From Caryophanales bacterium (GTDB lineage: Bacteria > Bacillota_I > Bacilli_A > RF39 > UBA660), in assembly GCA_016282375.1 (NCBI GenBank), contig JAEEKI010000005.1:1-47715 (forward strand): a stretch of 47,715 nt of DNA. The letters are read 5' to 3'. Position numbers and translations under genes: made by a program. This document shows positions 42,426 through 47,715 of this stretch, piece by piece (position 1 is the stretch's first letter; each line of letters begins with the position of its first letter). Under the pieces are notes generated by a model, which saw only the letters and a list, made by a program, of their open reading frames with translations, was not told the origin of the DNA and ran no database searches.

Positions 42426-42536
42426 ATAAAACTAACAAAAAATTATGATGAACAAGGCGATTCATTACAAAGTATCATTGAACAATTTTTATTAACTTTT
42501 TATAGTTTTAAAATTTCAGAAAGGAATCAAAAATAA
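42426..42536 (+). other. Small ORF without ATG before the integrase
   Basis: An open frame of 36 codons plus stop begins at ATA 42426 (IKLTKNYDEQGDSLQSIIEQF...) with a -10-like TATAAT and GGGTGA (42413 region) placed as if for a start there; ATA would be one base from ATG. It resembles the short proteins often found just upstream of element recombinases and could be a directionality factor, or its decayed remnant. Confidence 0.35.
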
Positions 42537-42548
42537 GCAATTATTATC

Positions 42549-44123
42549 ATGATAAATAACGAAACATATAAAGTAGGTGTTTATTTAAGATTATCTTGCG
42601 AAGATGCAAAACAAAAAGAAAGCAGTAGTATAACTAATCAAAGAGATATTATCAATCAATATTTAACCAATCATAATTTATTATGTATTTCTGAATATGT
42701 TGATGATGGAGTAAGCGGCACGACCTTTGACCGTGAGGGATTTAACCAAATGATTAAGGATATTGAGTCACATAAAATTAACATGGTTATCACGAAAGAC
42801 TTATCTAGATTTGGTAGAAATGAAGGGCAACAATTAAGATATTTAGATTATTTTTACGAAAAAAATATTCGTTATGTAGCAATACTGGATAATGTCGATA
42901 CTGCTGATGAATCTAATATGTCAAATGAAATGATTCCCATTCAATGTTTCTTTAATGAAAAACACGTTCGAGATACTTCAAAAAAGATGCGAGCAAGTGT
43001 TTATAATAAAAGACAACAAGGTTTATTTTTAGGTAAAACAGCTCCATATGGTTATATTAAAAATCCTCATAATAAATATCAGTTATTAATAGATTCAGAA
43101 TCATCACAGGTTGTTCAAAGAATCTATTCCTTATTTATTAATGGAAAGAGTATTAGTGAAATATCCCGTATTCTTAGTTTTGAAAAGATACCTATTCCTA
43201 GTGAATATAAAAAATTAAAGGTAGGAAGAAAATCTACAGCCTATGGTATTTGGGATAATCGTACTATCAGTGATATTTTAACTTTACCAACTTATGCTGG
43301 CAATTTAACTCAAGGGCGAGCCAAAAAAATCAGTTATAAATCCAAAAAGGTTATTCGTACTAAAAAAGAAGATTGGATTATTTGCGAAGGAAAATGCCCA
43401 GCAATTATTAGTAATGAGACATTTGATATGGCGCAAAACATTTACCAGCATAATAAAAATAAGCATAAGCATTCCCAAGATTTATTATTAAAGGGCTTGG
43501 TATATTGTAAGGAATGCGGTCATACGATTGGTTTTAGATTACAAAAGATTAAAACTAAAAGTAAAGGTGAAATACTTAAAGGCTATGGTAATTGTAATTA
43601 TTGGAATAAACATAAACTTTATAATGTTTGTACTCCCCATAGTATTAAATATGATGAACTAGAACAGATAGTTATAAATGATATTCAAACCATATGTCGG
43701 AAACATTTGGATTTTAACGTATTAAAAAGTGTGTTTGAAAAAAACAATCCAACACAAAAAGTATTAAATGATTTAGAAAGCAAAGCCATTACTTTATCAA
43801 TGAATCTCAAAAACAGCAGTCAAAAACTCGAAGATTTATATAATGATAAACTTGAAAACATTATCGATATAGATATGTATCAAAAAATGGCGCAAAGAAT
43901 ATCAAGTGAAACGCTTTCTCAAAAACAAGCCTTAAAGGATATTAACAATCAAATATATAATATTAAAGAAAAACTAAAGCAAAATATTATTGATGACACT
44001 CTAATAAATGATTATTTACACTTAGAGAAACCAAGTGTTCAATTAGTTACCAGTCTTATTAAGCGAATAGATATTGATGAAGAGAAAAACATCAGTATTT
44101 TTTATAAGTTTCGATGTCCATAA
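42549..44123 (+). CDS. Large serine recombinase (integrase/resolvase)
   Basis: 524 residues. N-terminal resolvase domain with nucleophile Ser16 (GVYLRLS) and the ITKDLSRFGRN motif; a recombinase domain (PYGYIKNPHNKYQLLIDSES, then TISDILTLPTYAGNL); a zinc-ribbon with CKEC near residue 318 and later Cys/His (CTPH); and a coiled coil (about 415-490). These are the parts of transposon or phage-type large serine integrases. Its 3' end touches the right att arm. No good ribosome site close to ATG 42549, so translation may be weak or coupled to the small ORF before it. Confidence 0.93.
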   Translation: MINNETYKVGVYLRLSCEDAKQKESSSITNQRDIINQYLTNHNLLCISEYVDDGVSGTTFDREGFNQMIKDIESHKINMVITKDLSRFGRNEGQQLRYLDYFYEKNIRYVAILDNVDTADESNMSNEMIPIQCFFNEKHVRDTSKKMRASVYNKRQQGLFLGKTAPYGYIKNPHNKYQLLIDSESSQVVQRIYSLFINGKSISEISRILSFEKIPIPSEYKKLKVGRKSTAYGIWDNRTISDILTLPTYAGNLTQGRAKKISYKSKKVIRTKKEDWIICEGKCPAIISNETFDMAQNIYQHNKNKHKHSQDLLLKGLVYCKECGHTIGFRLQKIKTKSKGEILKGYGNCNYWNKHKLYNVCTPHSIKYDELEQIVINDIQTICRKHLDFNVLKSVFEKNNPTQKVLNDLESKAITLSMNLKNSSQKLEDLYNDKLENIIDIDMYQKMAQRISSETLSQKQALKDINNQIYNIKEKLKQNIIDDTLINDYLHLEKPSVQLVTSLIKRIDIDEEKNISIFYKFRCP

Positions 44124-44140
44124 TTTATATCTTTGGTTGT
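44123..44140 (+). repeat. Right att arm
   Basis: ATTTATATCTTTGGTTGT, inverted copy of 40239-40256 with one mismatch; followed by GAAGGTC and the host gene. It overlaps the integrase stop codon. Confidence 0.85.
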
Positions 44141-44147
44141 GAAGGTC

Positions 44148-44885
44148 ATTACCCCCTCCTTAAATAAGAGTTATCGCTTTGAAAGTAATTGGCCCAACAA
44201 TTCTTCACAAAGTTATATACTGGCTTCTTTAGTTAATGATGTTACAAAAGATAAAGATACAGTTGTAGAAAGTAAAAATAATCAATATGTTATTAAGTCA
44301 CTTGTAAATTATCCTAATAATAGTGATCTAAAATATCAAAAGATTTATCTAGATGAAAACTATCTTCCTAAGAAAGTTGAAGTCTATAGTAATAATGATA
44401 TTTTAAAAATAGTTGTTAAATTTAATGATGTGGATTTAAAAGCTAACTTAAAAAAAATCGATTTTGATCTAAAAAAATATATTACTGAAAAAGACTGTGA
44501 AAACGAAAATTGTGAAGATAAGAAAACTATTGGAACTTTGAAAAGTGCCATTTATCCCTTATATGTGCCAGCAAATACTTTTCTAAGTTCATCGGAAACT
44601 GTTAATAGTGAACTCGATAGCCGTATTATTTTAACATTTACTGGTGAAAAAAGTTTTGTATTAGTTGAAGAAACTGCAAAGGTAAATGATAATCTTGAAG
44701 TTGTACCTGTATATGGAGAACCAATCTTGCTAAACGACACCATAGGTGCTATTTCCAGTAATTCGATGTACTGGACTTCGAATGATATTGAGTATTACTT
44801 AGTAAGTGAAGATTTAACTGAATCTGAAATGGTCTTTGTGGCTACTTCACTAAACAATGCTAAATCAACTCTAGCAGAAAAATAA
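44148..44885 (+). pseudogene. 3' part of the split YdcC/LolA-like lipoprotein gene
   Basis: 245 codons beginning ITPSLNKSYRFESNWPNNSSQSYIL, the natural continuation of the fragment ending at 40235. The front half reads as the LolA-like fold and the rear (about from TIGTLKSAIYPLYVPANTF) as the C-terminal domain of YdcC-type proteins. A frame from TTG 44133 within the element could start translation, but without signal sequence or lipobox. No frameshift or stop has accumulated, so the disruption is recent or reversible. Confidence 0.85.
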
Positions 44886-44954
44886 TTATATAAAGTAAAT
44901 TTAATGTTGTACTAAGGGGTTAGTTTAGTATATAATACATTTATAGGTGGTAAT

Positions 44955-45515
44955 GTGGCAAAGTATACAATAAAAAACGAAAAAAATAAAAACAGTAAGA
45001 ATAAAAAGAAAAATCTACTTAAAGAACAAAGAGATGTTAATGATAATGAATTAGAGATTAAACATTTCTTTATCATTCTAGCAATTGTTATTGTTATTGC
45101 CTTGGGATTATATTTTATTTCTGAAGTAATTGTTAATAAAAGAGGCGATAATACAGTAAAAGCTACAGAAGATGGAAAAATCAATTATGATGTTGTATCT
45201 GTCGGAACTATTTTAAATAGACCATATAATGATTATTATGTTTTGGTATATAATTCAGAAGATACAAACGCCATTTATTATTCCAATCTCTATGGCAAGT
45301 ATAGTAGCAAAGAAGATGGACTAAAGATTTATTATTGTGATTTAAATAACTCACTTAATAGTTCTTATGTTGCTGAAGATGAGGAAGGTAACCCTTATGC
45401 AACGACAACTGAAGAATTCTCATTTGGTAAGATCACTCTTTTAAGAGTTAGTTATGGACGAGTAGTTAGTTATATGAATGATTTAGAAGAAATAGCTAAT
45501 ACTCTAAATAATTAA
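44955..45515 (+). CDS. Membrane-anchored protein, possibly thioredoxin-like fold
   Basis: 186 residues from GTG 44955 (GGTGG upstream). A very basic cytoplasmic start (NEKNKNSKNKKKN), a membrane helix (about 37-57), and an exported domain with YYVLVYNSEDTNAIYYSNLYGKY... KIYYCDLNN, reminiscent of a thioredoxin fold without a CxxC pair. Not assigned to a family. Terminator follows. Confidence 0.55.
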   Translation: MAKYTIKNEKNKNSKNKKKNLLKEQRDVNDNELEIKHFFIILAIVIVIALGLYFISEVIVNKRGDNTVKATEDGKINYDVVSVGTILNRPYNDYYVLVYNSEDTNAIYYSNLYGKYSSKEDGLKIYYCDLNNSLNSSYVAEDEEGNPYATTTEEFSFGKITLLRVSYGRVVSYMNDLEEIANTLNN

Positions 45516-45529
45516 CGTCAAAAAACTGT

Positions 45530-45558
45530 AAGAAAGGACCAAGTTCTTTCTTTTTTTT
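45530..45558 (+). terminator. Rho-independent terminator
   Basis: AAGAAAGGAC (45530-45539) pairs with GTTCTTTCTT (45543-45552, one G-U) around CAA; T-run. Confidence 0.85.
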
Positions 45559-45591
45559 GGACCGTTTGATACAATAGTAAAGGTGAAGGTT

Positions 45592-46773
45592 ATGAACAAA
45601 AAAGTATATAGCTTAATACATGTCATTATTATTATTGTCATAACAGCCATCATTTCGGGATTAACAACGGGTGTTTTATTGACCAAGAATTCCCTAACTA
45701 ATTTGGGTGTCGATTATGGATCGTTAATATCTGATGAAAACGTAAAAACGTTTTTAAATGCTTATGCAGAGGTTACAAACGATTATTATCAAGATGTTGA
45801 TAAAAAAGCAATCATTAATAGTGCCATTTCCGGAATGCTAGAATATTTAAATGAACCATATACAACATATTTAGATGATACCAATACGGACATTCTTTTT
45901 AATCAATTAAATGGAACATATACCGGTATAGGTATTTCCATCAGTGAAAATGTTATTGTTAGCACGGTTTTAAATTCACCAGCTGAAAAGGCTGGAATTC
46001 TAGCAGGAGACGTTTTGTATTCTATTAATGATATAAATGTTTCTGAAAAAGCAGCTAGTGAAATAACGGAAATTATTAAAAGTAGTGAAGGTGAAATAAA
46101 GCTAGTTGTTAAGAGAAATGAAGAGGCTCTTAATTTCAGTTTGAAAACCGAAGTATTAGACATGCCTATTACCGAATATAAGATGTTAGATGAAAATATT
46201 GGTTATTTACGAATGACTATTTTTGGTGACAGTTTAACTAGAGATGTTAGTGAATCCCTTAAAAGATTAGATAACCTAGAGATGAAAAAATTAATTATTG
46301 ATCTTAGAAATAATACTGGTGGTTATTTAGATAGAGCGTTTGAAGTATCTTCATTATTTCTTTCAAAAGGTAAAGTAGTTTACTCTTTACAAGATCGAAA
46401 CAATACCGTGGAGTATAAAGATGAGGATAACAATAGTACAAAATATCCTATCGTTGTCTTAGTTAATGAAGCTACAGCCTCTGCGGCGGAGATATTAACT
46501 GCGGCTTTAAAAGATAGCTACGGAGCTACTATCGTGGGGGCAAAAACATTTGGCAAAGGTAAAGTTCAACATACATATCGTTTAAATACAGGAGGTATGG
46601 TTAAATATACATCATCTAATTGGTTAAGACCAAATGGTGATTGCATTGACGGAGTAGGAATTACTCCGGATGTTGCTGTTGAAAACGAGTATACGTATGA
46701 TGAAGAAGGCGTAAATATTACGGGTGTTCTTGATCATCAATTAGATGAAGCTATAGAATTGCTTAGAAAATAA
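45592..46773 (+). CDS. S41 family C-terminal processing peptidase
   Basis: 393 residues from ATG 45592 (GTG 45583 in frame). Membrane helix (about 8-30), PDZ domain (about 105-185: GTYTGIGISI ... SPAEKAGILAGDVLYSIND) and a tail-specific protease domain with Ser297 (ATASAAE) and Lys322 (TFGKGKVQ), 25 residues apart as in CtpA. Acts outside the membrane on exported or envelope proteins. Terminator-like hairpin overlaps its end. Confidence 0.95.
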   Translation: MNKKVYSLIHVIIIIVITAIISGLTTGVLLTKNSLTNLGVDYGSLISDENVKTFLNAYAEVTNDYYQDVDKKAIINSAISGMLEYLNEPYTTYLDDTNTDILFNQLNGTYTGIGISISENVIVSTVLNSPAEKAGILAGDVLYSINDINVSEKAASEITEIIKSSEGEIKLVVKRNEEALNFSLKTEVLDMPITEYKMLDENIGYLRMTIFGDSLTRDVSESLKRLDNLEMKKLIIDLRNNTGGYLDRAFEVSSLFLSKGKVVYSLQDRNNTVEYKDEDNNSTKYPIVVLVNEATASAAEILTAALKDSYGATIVGAKTFGKGKVQHTYRLNTGGMVKYTSSNWLRPNGDCIDGVGITPDVAVENEYTYDEEGVNITGVLDHQLDEAIELLRK

Positions 46774-46786
46774 GCAATTTTAATTT
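46757..46786 (+). terminator. Terminator after the S41 gene
   Basis: AATTGCTTA (46757-46765) pairs with TAAGCAATT (46771-46779) around GAAAA, with a weak T-rich tail. The stop codon lies in the stem. Confidence 0.6.
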
Positions 46787-46828
46787 GCTTAAAATACGGG
46801 TTAATAATATAATGTTAAAGAGGTATTT

Positions 46829-47368
46829 ATGAAAAAAGGAGACAAACTAATAATTCATTGTTATAAACATAACGGTAAAATTGATCGAATAAGTGGTGAA
46901 GCAGTTGTTCTTGATGTTACAGATGATTACCTTGTTTGTGCTAATAATAAGGTTAAACTAACAGAGAACGATGGAAGATCACATCGTACCAAAGAAATAG
47001 CTATTTTATTTTTTTATAAAAATGAGTGGTTTAATATCTTAGCTCAATTAAAAAAGTATGGCTTATTCTATTATTGTAATATTGCTTCTCCATATACTAT
47101 GGATGGTAATATCATTAAATATATAGATTATGATCTAGATTTACGAATATTTCCAGATGGTTCTTTTAAAGTATTAGATAAAAATGAATATAAATATCAT
47201 AAAATGTCTATGAAGTATTCTGAGGAAATAGATATAATTGTCCAAGATGCACTAAATAGATTGATTAAAATGAAAGAAAATGGAGTTTTTCCATTCCAAA
47301 ATGATGTCATAGAAAAGTACTATGAATTGTATAAAGAGTTACTAGAAAGTGAAAATAATAGTAATTAA
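46829..47368 (+). CDS. ntdP: DUF402 nucleoside tri/diphosphate phosphatase
   Basis: 179 residues, matching the length of the YgaC/Ntdp family. FFYKNEWFNILAQLKKYGLFYYCNIASPY and YIDYDLDLRIFPDGSFKVLDKNEY carry the conserved aromatic and aspartate residues of DUF402 proteins that hydrolyse nucleoside di/triphosphates. GAGG precedes the ATG. Stand-alone gene just upstream of the rRNA operon. Confidence 0.8.
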   Translation: MKKGDKLIIHCYKHNGKIDRISGEAVVLDVTDDYLVCANNKVKLTENDGRSHRTKEIAILFFYKNEWFNILAQLKKYGLFYYCNIASPYTMDGNIIKYIDYDLDLRIFPDGSFKVLDKNEYKYHKMSMKYSEEIDIIVQDALNRLIKMKENGVFPFQNDVIEKYYELYKELLESENNSN

Positions 47369-47464
47369 TTGATTATTTAGAGCATAAAAATCACTAAAAA
47401 ACAGGCGTTTTGGGCTGAAAATATGTCAAAAAACAGTGTTTTTACAAAAAATTGATTTTTTTTG

Positions 47465-47493
47465 TTGACATTGTATCCTGGTTTTGGTATATT
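47465..47493 (+). promoter_or_regulatory. rRNA operon promoter
   Basis: TTGACA (47465-47470), 17-bp spacer, TATATT (47488-47493). From 47369 to 47464 there is only AT-rich sequence with short A/T-stem repeats; 47494-47606 is the 5' leader, including CTTTGAAAACTAAGTA, typical of Firmicutes rRNA leaders. Confidence 0.8.
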
Positions 47494-47606
47494 ATTCGTG
47501 CAACTTGCAAAAGACTAGTTGCGAATGATCTTTGAAAACTAAGTAAAAAGTCAATTTGAGTAGCTTTGATTAAATTTTCAAATATAAGATTTTTAAATAA
47601 ATCTTT

Positions 47607-47715
<109 letters not shown>

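Larger units (their letters stand above)
40236..44147 (+). mobile_element. 3.9-kb serine-integrase element inserted in a lipoprotein gene
   Basis: Both flanks share GTC (40233-40235 and 44145-44147), where the host frame rejoins perfectly. The ends carry inverted arms ACAACCAAAGGTATAAAT (40239-40256) and ATTTATATCTTTGGTTGT (44123-44140), 17 of 18 matching. Joined ends give an attP with these arms around GAAGGTCTAA, whose centre is the dinucleotide GT, as expected for a large serine integrase. Contents: a structured noncoding left end, a GH13 enzyme with helical repeats, a small ATG-less ORF and the integrase. No replication, conjugation or capsid genes, so it is a minimal intervening element. 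Confidence 0.88.

Noticed and set aside
40236-44147. DDE transposon with terminal inverted repeats and a 3-bp target duplication
   Set aside because: The only recombinase is a large serine integrase, and the inverted arms are centred on a GT dinucleotide when the ends are joined, which fits attP better than transposon ends. The shared GTC is explained as recombination core.

Overview
The window is AT-rich, densely coded chromosomal DNA of a low-GC Gram-positive (Bacillota) bacterium, most likely an uncultured gut lineage in or near the Bacilli/RF39-type Mollicutes. The evidence is the base composition, strong GGAG-type ribosome binding sites, a SipW-type signal-peptide family, the Firmicutes-style blocks tilS-ftsH and cdaA-ybbR, and a 16S rRNA start at the right edge. 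TGA is a stop codon here: several genes end in TGA, and prfB (RF2) is present with its autoregulatory TGA frameshift, so this is not a code-4 Mollicute. The taxon is an inference.

Layout. 1-4.8 kb is an accessory stretch: a YunG-like protein between blocks of a repeated motif, a Fic protein, an Ig-like lipid/membrane-anchored protein, a HEPN-like protein and an SDR oxidoreductase. 4.9-6.7 kb is an AbrB-regulated ABC exporter operon with a perfect operator palindrome. 7.3-8.6 kb holds a SipW/TasA-type surface protein whose 3' end switches abruptly to GC-rich, six-cysteine, variable-looking sequence followed by a hairpin; this looks like a remote target (variable region) of a diversity-generating retroelement. 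8.6-13.2 kb has pyrBI, a YunG-deoxyribosyltransferase fusion, ppa and small proteins. 13.2-16.6 kb is a two-component system plus HtrA; three promoters here carry the same tandem 11-bp repeat in place of a -35 box. 16.6-25.5 kb encodes mostly envelope proteins (RsgI-like, YdcF-like, rhodanese, OatA-like acyltransferase). 25.5-33.9 kb is core housekeeping: trmB, prfB, tilS, ftsH, secG, a prepilin, rnr, smpB. 33.9-39.9 kb has YerB-like and SipW/TasA-type proteins, two unknown reverse-strand coiled-coil genes, cdaA and a YbbR-repeat gene. 39.96-44.9 kb is one YdcC/LolA-like lipoprotein gene split by a 3.9-kb serine-integrase element. 45-47.4 kb has a membrane protein, an S41 protease and a DUF402 nucleotidase, and the window ends in the rRNA promoter and the first ~109 nt of 16S rRNA.

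The two best candidates for something new are (a) the 3.9-kb element at 40236-44147. Its boundaries can be read to the base: joining the flanks at a shared GTC restores a 337-residue lipoprotein, and joining its ends gives a nearly perfect dyad attP. Its only large cargo is a GH13 (alpha-amylase-type) enzyme whose usual C-terminal part is replaced by two tandem helical repeats. And (b) the DGR-like hypervariable tail of the surface protein at 7321-8442. Secondary points are the inferred stress regulon, a possible small RNA at 16499-16586, a leaderless prepilin gene, and the YunG-deoxyribosyltransferase fusion.
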